A stretch of 6,238 nucleotides of DNA from Candidatus Zixiibacteriota bacterium (GTDB lineage Bacteria > Blakebacterota > Blakebacteria > Blakebacterales > Blakebacteraceae). The position numbers and the translations under genes were made by a program. The notes beneath the pieces are model-generated. The model saw nothing but the letters and a program-made list of their open reading frames with translations, did no database searches and was not told the origin of the DNA. Below, one piece after another: positions 1-5,935 of the stretch. Location of the stretch: assembly GCA_030604325.1 (NCBI GenBank), contig JAUVWC010000087.1, positions 1 through 6,238 on the forward strand. The letters are read 5' to 3'. The first letter of the stretch is position 1, and the number at the start of each line of letters is the position of its first letter.

Positions 1-1249
1 GGCACTCCACTTCGATGGCATGCCGCCGGAGGAGTTTGGCCACCTTGTGCAGATTGCCCGCAAAAGCGTAGGCCCATGGGCGGGTGCGGGTGGCGGAGGG
101 AACGTAGAGGGTTCGGTTCTTGCCGGTCACCAGCTTCGGATCACTGCGGCCGCCTTCGGGCAGACGTTCCGATGCGTAGAACTCCACTTCGCCCGGGTAC
201 GCGCTCTGTTCCCAGTCGATGGTCACCTGATCGGAGGCCCGCTTCACGGTGCGTCGGCGGGCCTGCATGATCAGGCGACGCAGCTCCTGGGCATTGTCGG
301 CGACGAAGCGGATCAGGCCCTCCTGACCCTCACGCTGTGAGGTAGCTTGCAGATCCAGGCTGCCGCCGGGGCACTCGTAGAGGAGGGCGACCATATTCTG
401 GAAGCCGCTATACGAGTGCTGCTTGCGCAGCAGCGGGTCTGTGGTCCGCCAGTACCACTGCCCGGTTTCACTGTCCCGATCCGGCCCGGAGTAAAAGAAG
501 AGCATGAGCCCCTGCGACTCCATATGTGCTTTCACCGCCTCGTACATGGGGCCGTTGGCGAAGGCGACCAGATCCCGGTCGGCGGCGGGATGCAGCGTGG
601 CCTGATAGGTCAAGTTGTAGGGACGTGATCCACCATTGTGGGTATCAATGTGCACGTCGGGCCACCACCGCAGCAGCACATCCTCAACCACACTAGAAAT
701 CTCAGGGGTCTCCATGACCACATAGTCACGGTTCATGTCGTAGCCGAGGCTGTTGGCCCGGCTCGGCCGGGGCTGATGGTTGGCACCATCCGGGTTGATG
801 CTGGGAATGATGAGCAGGTTCACCTTCTCCAGCAGGGGACGCAGCTCCCCCAGAGCCAGCTCCCTGATGAGCTGGAGGCCTCCCTCCCGTCCGGAGAGTT
901 CTCCCCCGTGTACATTCTGCACGATGAATACGGTCGGCTTGCCGGAGAGCCACGCGGTGCCAGGTGTTGCGGCGGGCGGATCGCCCAGTATTACAAGAAA
1001 TACCGTCCTGCCCTCCGCAGTGGTAGTCAGCTCCCGAATCAGCATGTTGTCGGTCCGGGACTGCACCTCGAACAGGAACTCGACCAGTTCCCTATGGTTG
1101 GTGTGTCGGCTCCAGTTCGCCCGCTCCGCTCCGGTCTGGGGCAGATCCTGCGCCCGGGCCGAACCGGCTACGGTCAGCAGCAGGAGCGCGGCCGCTCCCA
1201 GAAGGATATGAATCCGCCGCACAACAGGGTCGAATGTTTGGGTGGGCAT
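1..1249 (-). CDS. Secreted M14-family zinc carboxypeptidase, 3'-truncated by window edge
   Basis: This frame is open for all 416 codons from ATG 1249 to the left edge, so the C-terminus is missing. Residues 12-33 look like a Sec signal peptide: two arginines, a Leu/Ala-rich core and an Ala-Arg-Ala cleavage site before Gln34, so the enzyme should act outside the cytoplasm. The M14 metallopeptidase landmarks follow in order. HGGE at 114-117 supplies the first two zinc ligands, His114 and Glu117. NPDG is at 152-155. DMNRD at 171-175 holds the Asn-Arg pair that binds the substrate carboxylate. DVHIDTHNGG at 198-207 holds the third zinc ligand, probably His204. LYECPGG at 290-296 carries the likely catalytic Glu292. 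Beyond about residue 330 an extension continues to the edge (RPWAYAFAGNLHKV, then a short helix), as in the larger bacterial M14 proteins. The substrate, peptide or cell-wall fragment, cannot be told. It is the last visible gene, 27 nt after pdxJ. Family assignment is firm; specificity is unknown. Confidence 0.93.
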   Translation of the reverse strand, partial: MPTQTFDPVVRRIHILLGAAALLLLTVAGSARAQDLPQTGAERANWSRHTNHRELVEFLFEVQSRTDNMLIRELTTTAEGRTVFLVILGDPPAATPGTAWLSGKPTVFIVQNVHGGELSGREGGLQLIRELALGELRPLLEKVNLLIIPSINPDGANHQPRPSRANSLGYDMNRDYVVMETPEISSVVEDVLLRWWPDVHIDTHNGGSRPYNLTYQATLHPAADRDLVAFANGPMYEAVKAHMESQGLMLFFYSGPDRDSETGQWYWRTTDPLLRKQHSYSGFQNMVALLYECPGGSLDLQATSQREGQEGLIRFVADNAQELRRLIMQARRRTVKRASDQVTIDWEQSAYPGEVEFYASERLPEGGRSDPKLVTGKNRTLYVPSATRTRPWAYAFAGNLHKVAKLLRRHAIEVEC

Positions 1250-1255
1250 GTGCCG

Positions 1256-1262
1256 CCTCCTT
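1256..1262 (-). promoter_or_regulatory. Shine-Dalgarno site of the M14 peptidase gene
   Basis: On the minus strand this reads AAGGAGG, a near-perfect anti-16S match, with 6 nt before ATG 1249. It fixes the start of the peptidase and places the signal peptide at its true N-terminus. It sits inside the 27-nt gap after the pdxJ stop, the largest gap of the operon. The gene therefore has its own strong initiation site rather than depending on coupling. Confidence 0.85.
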
Positions 1263-1276
1263 GTTCTTAGTGTTGT

Positions 1277-1999
1277 CTACTCTGCCGTGCGGATGAGCTC
1301 GATCATGTCGCGTACAGCCCGCTCCATGCCGACCATGATCGCCCGGCTCACTATCGAGTGCCCGATGTTTAGTTCCTCTACCTCGGGTATGGCCGCCACG
1401 GGCTGCACGTTGTGGTAGGTGAGTCCATGGCCGGCGCTCACCCCCAGTCCCAGCTTTACCGCCGCCTGGGCTCCCCGCTCCAGCTTCTCCAGCTCGATGG
1501 CCTCATCCACACCCCGCCTTGCTCCGGCATACCTACCGGTATGCAGCTCCACGAAATCGGCACTGGTCTGGACCGCTTCCTTGATCTGATCCATGTCGGG
1601 ATCGATGAACAGACTGACGACGATGCCCGCCGCTTTCAGCGTCGAAACTACGGATGTAATCCGGCCGACGGAGGCCTTCACGTCGAGGCCACCCTCGGTG
1701 GTCACCTCCTCCCGCTTCTCTGGAACGAGGGTGACCATATCCGGCTTCACCCTCAGGGCGATATCTACCATCGCATCCATGGCCGCCATCTCCAGGTTCA
1801 GATGGCTGGTCACTGTCGCCCGGATAAGCTCCAGATCCCGATCCTGGATATGCCGCCGGTCCTCCCTGAGGTGACAGATGATCCCCTCCGCCCCTCCCAG
1901 GTCGGCCAGGAAGGCGGCCAGAACAGGGTCGGGCTCATTTGTTTTTCGGGCCTCCCGTACCGTCGCCACATGATCCACATTCACGCCTAATCTCGTCAT
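1277..1999 (-). CDS. pdxJ: Pyridoxine 5'-phosphate synthase PdxJ
   Basis: PdxJ performs the ring-closing step of DXP-dependent vitamin B6 synthesis in the cytoplasm: 1-deoxy-D-xylulose 5-phosphate plus 3-amino-2-oxopropyl phosphate give pyridoxine 5'-phosphate. The 240-residue product matches the usual length (E. coli 243) and is collinear with the family TIM barrel. Visible signatures are [15 protein letters not shown] at 4-18, [10 protein letters not shown] at 42-51 with catalytic His43, NLEMA at 68-72 with catalytic Glu70, TTEGGLDV at 100-107, [10 protein letters not shown] at 149-158, GVSAGHGL at 186-193 with catalytic His191, and the phosphate-binding NIGH at 211-214. All expected catalytic residues are present. 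The gene starts 2 nt after the deacetylase stop and its ribosome site lies within that gene, so the two are probably co-translated. In proteobacteria pdxJ usually adjoins acpS; here nnrD and the deacetylase gene lie between them. Confidence 0.98.
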   Translation of the reverse strand: MTRLGVNVDHVATVREARKTNEPDPVLAAFLADLGGAEGIICHLREDRRHIQDRDLELIRATVTSHLNLEMAAMDAMVDIALRVKPDMVTLVPEKREEVTTEGGLDVKASVGRITSVVSTLKAAGIVVSLFIDPDMDQIKEAVQTSADFVELHTGRYAGARRGVDEAIELEKLERGAQAAVKLGLGVSAGHGLTYHNVQPVAAIPEVEELNIGHSIVSRAIMVGMERAVRDMIELIRTAE

Positions 2000-2001
2000 T
2001 G

Positions 2002-3240
2002 TTACCTCCCGGGCCGGCGCAGCAACTGGTCCACCGTCACGAATCTAAAGCCGGCCTGCCGTGCCCTCGGTATCAACCGCCGCAGCACCTCCAGCGTGTT
2101 GGCGCGCGGATGGCCGATCATGATGACCGAGCCTTCTTCTCGAGCCAGATCGAGACAATGTCGGAACTGCTGCTCTATTACGACCGGATCATCCTCCGAG
2201 TCGAGAAATACGTCGCGGCGCGCCCAGGGGATACCGGCACGCTCCGCCTCGCTGCTGGCAATTGAGGACGGTGTAGTGTAGCTGTCGACGAAATAGAGGC
2301 CCCGCCTCCTGAGCGAAGCCATCAGAGCACGCATTACCGACAGCTGAGCGGTGGCCTTGGAACCCATATGGTTGCTCAACCCCCGCGCCACGGCAATCTC
2401 GTCCAGCGCTCTCCCGATAAGTCGGTCCACTTCCTCCTCCGGTGTGTCGGCATAGATAGCACCATTGCCCAGATCCCATCCCTCTACGGCTTCCGGTTCC
2501 ATCGGCATGTGAATCAGCACCGGTATGCCCCGGCTGACTAGATAACGTGCCTGGCTCGGGCTGTAGGTGTAGCCCGGGATGACGGTCGCCGTCCACATAA
2601 TGTCGAGGTTGGCAAAGTCGACCAGCACGTCCTGTGCCGTGGTTCCAAAGTCATCAATTATCAAACTGAGACTGCCGGCCTCGCGCATGTATCCAGAGTA
2701 GCGCTGCAGGAAGAACCGGTGGGTGCTGCGCCCCTCGTGGGCTACTTCGAGTTCGACCTGCGCATCGTTCAACTCAACACCGCGTACCACATCCCCTCCC
2801 GCTTCCTCCACTACCCTGGTCAGCTCCAGGTTCAGCACCTCCAGATGGAGATCGCCGGGAACCCTGAACTCGATCACCGTCAGCAACGAATCGCCCTCCG
2901 GGCTTCCGGGAGGGTAGACACTCACCCACGACTGTTGCATCCCCAGATCGAGGGCCCGTTGCCTGATGGCGCTTTCTACCTCCTCCTGCCATTGCAGGAG
3001 CGCCCCCTCGTCCGGCCCGCCCGAATCAGGTACTTCTCCCCTTCCCCCATTGAGCAGCTGAGACATCACCACAACTACAATCACTACCCCCGCCAGGCCC
3101 CCTATGACCCGCAGCATTACAGGCGCAAGCCTGGTTCTGCGCCGTGCCGGTCTCTGCCTGGAGCGCCGACCCTCTATCAGGGCGCGCTCCTCACGGCTGA
3201 GCCTGTGCCGGCCGGCAATATGCTGACGTCTGCGCCCCAT
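2002..3240 (-). CDS. Divergent polysaccharide deacetylase (YibQ family), membrane-anchored
   Basis: The C-terminal half (about 188-408) is a YibQ/DPD domain of the NodB-like deacetylase fold. Family motifs appear in order: LIIDDFG at 193-199 (Asp196, Asp197), LIHMPMEPE at 242-250, [10 protein letters not shown] at 289-298, [14 protein letters not shown] at 315-328, RRDVFLD at 341-347 and IGHPR at 375-379. The enzymatic activity of this family is poorly established; envelope glycan processing is inferred from the fold. The N-terminus is odd: about 44 residues with 16 arginines and no lysine, then one membrane segment (about 45-60, Val/Ile-rich) with no clear cleavage site. This suggests an inner-membrane anchor with the catalytic domain outside. 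A Gly/Pro/acidic linker (64-80) and an extra alpha/beta-looking region (about 82-182) precede the domain, making it 412 residues against about 320 for E. coli YibQ. The ATG at 3240 overlaps the nnrD stop (TAATG). An ATG-type start at 3345 would intrude 105 nt into nnrD and is rejected. Confidence 0.93.
   Translation of the reverse strand: MGRRRQHIAGRHRLSREERALIEGRRSRQRPARRRTRLAPVMLRVIGGLAGVVIVVVVMSQLLNGGRGEVPDSGGPDEGALLQWQEEVESAIRQRALDLGMQQSWVSVYPPGSPEGDSLLTVIEFRVPGDLHLEVLNLELTRVVEEAGGDVVRGVELNDAQVELEVAHEGRSTHRFFLQRYSGYMREAGSLSLIIDDFGTTAQDVLVDFANLDIMWTATVIPGYTYSPSQARYLVSRGIPVLIHMPMEPEAVEGWDLGNGAIYADTPEEEVDRLIGRALDEIAVARGLSNHMGSKATAQLSVMRALMASLRRRGLYFVDSYTTPSSIASSEAERAGIPWARRDVFLDSEDDPVVIEQQFRHCLDLAREEGSVIMIGHPRANTLEVLRRLIPRARQAGFRFVTVDQLLRRPGR
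2005..2010 (-). promoter_or_regulatory. Shine-Dalgarno site of pdxJ, inside the preceding gene
   Basis: The minus strand reads GGGAGG, then the deacetylase stop TAA, two bases, and the pdxJ ATG at 1999. The site is 5 nt from the start and forms the last two sense codons of the upstream gene. A ribosome finishing the deacetylase would stop on top of this signal, a typical arrangement for coupled translation. Confidence 0.85.
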
Positions 3241-4853
3241 TACGGCCTCACCCCATCGGCCAGCACATCCCGCCCCGAGAAGGCTTCGATGTGCCCGAAG
3301 GCGATGGGCAGATAGTCTACCAGGTCCCCCGCCAACAGGCTCCATTCACCCAGGTCGAGGGCCGCCAGATCGCCGGCAAGTGCGTGTAGATAGACGCCGA
3401 GGGCGGCGCTGCTGAAAGCGGGCAGGCCCTGTCCGAGCAACGCCGTCACCACTCCAGTGAGAACGTCCCCTGTACCGCCGGAGGCCATGCCGGGATTGCC
3501 CAGCGGGCAGAGCGCGGTCTGGCCTTCCGCATCAGCGATAATGGTAGGCACCCCCTTTAATACGGCGACGGCCTCGTATGCCCGCGCCAAGTCTACCGCC
3601 GCCCGCACCCTATCCTTCTGAATATTGCCGATGGATATCTTCAACAGGCGTGCCGCCTCCCCCGGATGCGGCGTGATCACGACCGGTCCGGCCCACTTCT
3701 TGCACAACTCGGGCCGGGCCGCCAGATGATTGAGCCCGTCGGCGTCGATCACGAGAGAAAGCTGGGGATCCTCCTGCTCCAGCACTTGGGCAAAGAAGTC
3801 CGCCGTCTCCTCCTCCATTCCCAACCCGGGACCGATGGCAACGGCGTCCGCCCACCTGTAGGCCTCCTTCAGTACGTCGGTTTCCACCGGCACAAACCGC
3901 CCGGCGCCGCCATCCGGCACCGGTATCACCATAACCTCGCTGCGCCCACCATGGGCGATGGCCAGCAGGCTCTCGGGGGCCGCAAGCCTCACCAGCCCGG
4001 CCCCGGCACGGTAGGCCGAGGCGGCCACCAGCTGGCCGGCCCCCATCATGCCGGCCGAACCCGCCACCGCCACCACCCGCCCATAGTGTCCCTTGTGCGA
4101 GTCGGAGGGTCGGGGGGGCAGCCTCAGCAGGGCCCATTGATGATCAAGCAACTCCAGGTGAATCCCCTCCCGCTCTACAGCCTCAGGCGGGATTCCTATG
4201 TCGACGACCCGAATACATCCTGCGTGCTCCCGTCCCGGATAGAGCAGGAGCCCGAGCTTCGGGTAGGCCATAGTAACAGTGACAGCGGCCAGCGGTGCCA
4301 CTCCTGGGACCTGACCGTTGTCGGCGTTAACTCCCGACGGGATATCCACGGCTACGATCGGGCGTCCGCACAGGTTCATAGCTTCGATCAACGCATCGGT
4401 CGGGGCCTGGGGTGGGCCACTGACGCCGGTCCCCAGCAGTGCATCCACTACCGCGCAACCGGTACCCCACGCCCCTGCCAGCGCGCCAATGTCCATTGGC
4501 TCCGATCCTATCGGAAGCAGTTCCACCTCACCGGGAAGTCGGGGCCCCTCCTCCAGCAGGCGCTGCCAGTTCACGGCCGCATCGCCCGAGAGCTCATCGG
4601 GATCGGTGGCCAGCCAGACCTGTACCTTATGATTATCGCCGGCCAGCAATCGCGCCACGACGAGGCCATCCCCCCCATTGTTCCCCTTTCCGCACACGAT
4701 GACGACCGGCCCGGCGTGCTCGGCGGCGAACTCCTTCACTGCTGCCGCAACTCCCGCTCCGGCTCGTTCCATCAGATCGAGTGAGGGAATGCCCAGCCCA
4801 TCGATGGCTTTGCGGTCCGCGGCTTTCATTTCGGCTCTTGTTAGCAGTAACAT
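3240..4853 (-). CDS. nnrD: Bifunctional NAD(P)H-hydrate epimerase / ADP-dependent dehydratase
   Basis: This cytoplasmic enzyme repairs damaged NADHX and NADPHX: the N-terminal domain interconverts R and S epimers, and the C-terminal domain dehydrates S-NAD(P)HX using ADP. With ATG 4853 the product is 537 residues, normal for the fused form. Epimerase (YjeF-N) marks are LTRAEMKAAD at the N-terminus, CGKGNNGGDGLVVAR near 54-68, VDALLGTGVSGP near 136-147 and AVDIPSGVNAD near 168-178. Dehydratase (ribokinase-like) marks are KGHYGRVVAVAGSAGMMGAG near 254-273, AIGPGLG near 339-345, VIDADGLNHLA near 368-378, TPHPGEAARLL near 394-404, and GNPGMASGGTGDVLTG near 452-467 with the conserved catalytic Asp. 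The alternative GTG at 4862 adds three residues and overlaps the acpS stop as GTGA. ATG 4853 is preferred because GGAG lies 8 nt upstream and MLLLTRAEM fits the family start. The gap after acpS is then 5 nt. A run of seven C bases lies in the interdomain linker, and the frame is intact. Confidence 0.97.
   Translation of the reverse strand: MLLLTRAEMKAADRKAIDGLGIPSLDLMERAGAGVAAAVKEFAAEHAGPVVIVCGKGNNGGDGLVVARLLAGDNHKVQVWLATDPDELSGDAAVNWQRLLEEGPRLPGEVELLPIGSEPMDIGALAGAWGTGCAVVDALLGTGVSGPPQAPTDALIEAMNLCGRPIVAVDIPSGVNADNGQVPGVAPLAAVTVTMAYPKLGLLLYPGREHAGCIRVVDIGIPPEAVEREGIHLELLDHQWALLRLPPRPSDSHKGHYGRVVAVAGSAGMMGAGQLVAASAYRAGAGLVRLAAPESLLAIAHGGRSEVMVIPVPDGGAGRFVPVETDVLKEAYRWADAVAIGPGLGMEEETADFFAQVLEQEDPQLSLVIDADGLNHLAARPELCKKWAGPVVITPHPGEAARLLKISIGNIQKDRVRAAVDLARAYEAVAVLKGVPTIIADAEGQTALCPLGNPGMASGGTGDVLTGVVTALLGQGLPAFSSAALGVYLHALAGDLAALDLGEWSLLAGDLVDYLPIAFGHIEAFSGRDVLADGVRP
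3246..3254 (-). promoter_or_regulatory. Shine-Dalgarno site of the deacetylase gene, inside the end of nnrD
   Basis: The minus strand reads GGGGTGAGG, whose GAGG core (3246-3249) lies 5 nt before the ATG at 3240. The nnrD stop and this start share one base (TAATG). The site supports the internal start over the longer frame beginning at 3345, which would lie within nnrD coding sequence. Confidence 0.7.
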
Positions 4854-4858
4854 GGAGT

Positions 4859-5236
4859 TCACTCCGGGGAATCGAGCAATATCGCCACTGCAGCTGCCAC
4901 GCCGGACGTATGCGTGAGGCTGACGAGGATCCGCCCGCCGCCGGCATGGTCGGCCGCCTTACCGTGAAGCCTGATAGCGGGTGCTCCCAACTCGGTGCCG
5001 GTCACCTCAATGTCCCGGCGGTTCACCCCCATCTTGAAACCGGTACCGAGGCACTTGGCAACCGCTTCCTTGGCGGCGTAGCGCGCAGCATAGGCTTCCG
5101 CGGCAATTCCCCGGCGAGCTGCCTCCTGCTCGCCGGGCGTGAATACCCGATCTACGAAGGCAGGTCCCCACCGCTCCAGCGCCCTCGCCATCCGTTCCAC
5201 CTCCAGCAGGTCGATGCCAACAGCACGGATGCTCAT
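4859..5236 (-). CDS. acpS: Holo-[acyl-carrier-protein] synthase AcpS
   Basis: AcpS transfers 4'-phosphopantetheine from coenzyme A to the conserved serine of apo acyl carrier protein, activating it for fatty acid synthesis. The 125-residue product has the normal length and trimeric AcpS-type features: AVGIDLLEVERM at 5-16 with metal-binding Asp9, VFTPGEQ at 31-37, YAARYAAKEAVAKCLGTG at 49-66 with metal-binding Glu57 and the coenzyme A-contacting Lys61 region, and a C-terminal ILVSLTHTSGVAAAVAIL strand pair at 103-120. The family usually has SLSH where this protein has SLTH, a mild variant. The start codon overlaps the phosphatase stop as ATGA, with GGAG 8 nt upstream at 5245-5248. It is followed within 5 nt by nnrD, a partnership seen in many bacteria. 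Confidence 0.96.
   Translation of the reverse strand: MSIRAVGIDLLEVERMARALERWGPAFVDRVFTPGEQEAARRGIAAEAYAARYAAKEAVAKCLGTGFKMGVNRRDIEVTGTELGAPAIRLHGKAADHAGGGRILVSLTHTSGVAAAVAILLDSPE
4862..4865 (-). promoter_or_regulatory. Shine-Dalgarno core deciding the nnrD start
   Basis: The minus strand reads GGAG, 8 nt before ATG 4853, the same core and spacing as acpS uses. It overlaps the rival GTG start at 4862, which has no comparable purine-rich site upstream. This favours ATG 4853, though the three-residue difference has no functional consequence. Confidence 0.55.
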
Positions 5237-5910
5237 GACACATTCTCCACAATGTTAATCAGTTCCGCAATATCGTCTATCTCGTAGTCTGCACCCGAAT
5301 CCTTCTTACTGAAAACATCTCCGTAGCGTGCGAAGGCGGTCCTTATTCCTAACTGGCCGGCACCCACCATATCACGCTCCACCCAGTCGCCCACCATCAA
5401 GGTCTCTGTCGCCTCCACCCCGAGCAGCTCCAGAGCCCTGAGGAAAGGAGCCGGGTCCGGCTTCACCTCTCCTGTGTCTTCAAATGTTACCACCACGTCG
5501 AATATGTGATGCAGCCCGAGGGTTACCAGACGCAGCCACGCCTCACGCCTCGGTGCATCGGTGACCACAGCCAGCCGAAGCCCGCGCTTGGCCAGCCGGA
5601 CCAGGGTCAATTGTGCATGAGGGTAGAGGACCAGATGCGCCTCACGCGAACGCCGGTAGGCCAGTACGCCGGAGGCAAGGATCTTCCAGTCGATGGTCCC
5701 GATCTTCTGCTCAAGAAAATCATCAAATACCTGCTGATATTCGATCCCCTTTTCCCGGTAGACCTCTTCGATCCCCTCGATGGCCTTCTCCCGTGACATT
5801 TCCAGCCCTGCATCCACCATGGCATCAGCGGCGGCACGGACGGCCTCGTCCTTCATGCGCATGAAATCGATGAGTGTATTGTCGAGGTCGAATATGACAG
5901 CTCTGATCAT
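5233..5910 (-). CDS. HAD superfamily hydrolase, subfamily IA (predicted small-molecule phosphatase)
   Basis: The 225-residue product has all four HAD catalytic motifs. Motif I is IFDLDNT at 6-12, with nucleophile Asp8 and acid/base Asp10. Motif II is VVTDA at 115-119 with Thr117. Motif III is VKPDP at 149-153 with Lys150. Motif IV is MVGDWVERD at 172-180 with Asp175 and Asp180. The segment between motifs I and II (about 15-95) is a helical cap, as in subfamily IA enzymes such as phosphoglycolate phosphatase. It is expected to be a soluble, magnesium-dependent phosphatase. The substrate cannot be read from sequence. Its place between thiL and acpS makes a phosphorylated cofactor intermediate, or a damaged metabolite, a reasonable but untested idea. 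It starts 25 nt after thiL with only a weak ribosome site (GGA close to the ATG). It ends overlapping acpS by 4 nt (ATGA), so the two are likely translationally coupled. Confidence 0.92.
   Translation of the reverse strand: MIRAVIFDLDNTLIDFMRMKDEAVRAAADAMVDAGLEMSREKAIEGIEEVYREKGIEYQQVFDDFLEQKIGTIDWKILASGVLAYRRSREAHLVLYPHAQLTLVRLAKRGLRLAVVTDAPRREAWLRLVTLGLHHIFDVVVTFEDTGEVKPDPAPFLRALELLGVEATETLMVGDWVERDMVGAGQLGIRTAFARYGDVFSKKDSGADYEIDDIAELINIVENVS
5245..5248 (-). promoter_or_regulatory. Shine-Dalgarno core of acpS, inside the phosphatase gene
   Basis: The minus strand reads GGAG, 8 nt before the acpS ATG at 5236, within the last codons of the upstream phosphatase gene. Together with the ATGA overlap it supports this start and coupled translation. 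Confidence 0.6.
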
Positions 5911-5935
5911 TTATCCAACCGTACGTTGCTTCCCG

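Noticed and set aside
638..1270. Plus-strand open frame of about 210 codons opposite the M14 gene
   Set aside because: The opposite strand carries a full set of M14 motifs and a signal peptide with a strong ribosome site. The plus-strand frame shows no recognisable motif and is an antisense by-product of high GC.
1250..1276. Possible terminator or promoter between pdxJ and the M14 gene
   Set aside because: The 27-nt gap holds no stable inverted repeat or T-tract and is largely taken up by the ribosome site.
2719..3315. Plus-strand open frame of about 200 codons opposite the deacetylase N-terminus
   Set aside because: It has no family motifs or credible start context, and is rich in Pro, Arg and His as expected for antisense of GC-rich coding DNA.
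3241..3345. Longer N-terminus for the deacetylase starting at 3345
   Set aside because: It would overlap nnrD by 105 nt. The ATG at 3240 has a GAGG site and a TAATG junction, and the extra residues look like out-of-frame nnrD sequence.
3666..4784. Plus-strand open frame of about 370 codons opposite nnrD
   Set aside because: It is long but low in recognisable content, rich in Arg, Gly, His and Gln, and lies wholly over well-conserved NnrD motifs on the other strand. Long shadow frames are expected in GC-rich coding DNA.
4854..4862. GTG start of nnrD at 4862 (GTGA overlap with acpS)
   Set aside because: Possible, but there is no purine-rich site upstream. ATG 4853 has GGAG at the same spacing as acpS and gives the usual family N-terminus. 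The difference is only three residues.
5911..5935. Possible hairpin or operator around GTAC in the thiL-phosphatase gap
   Set aside because: The symmetry is imperfect and only a few bases long, with no T-run or recognisable operator. It is not distinguishable from chance.
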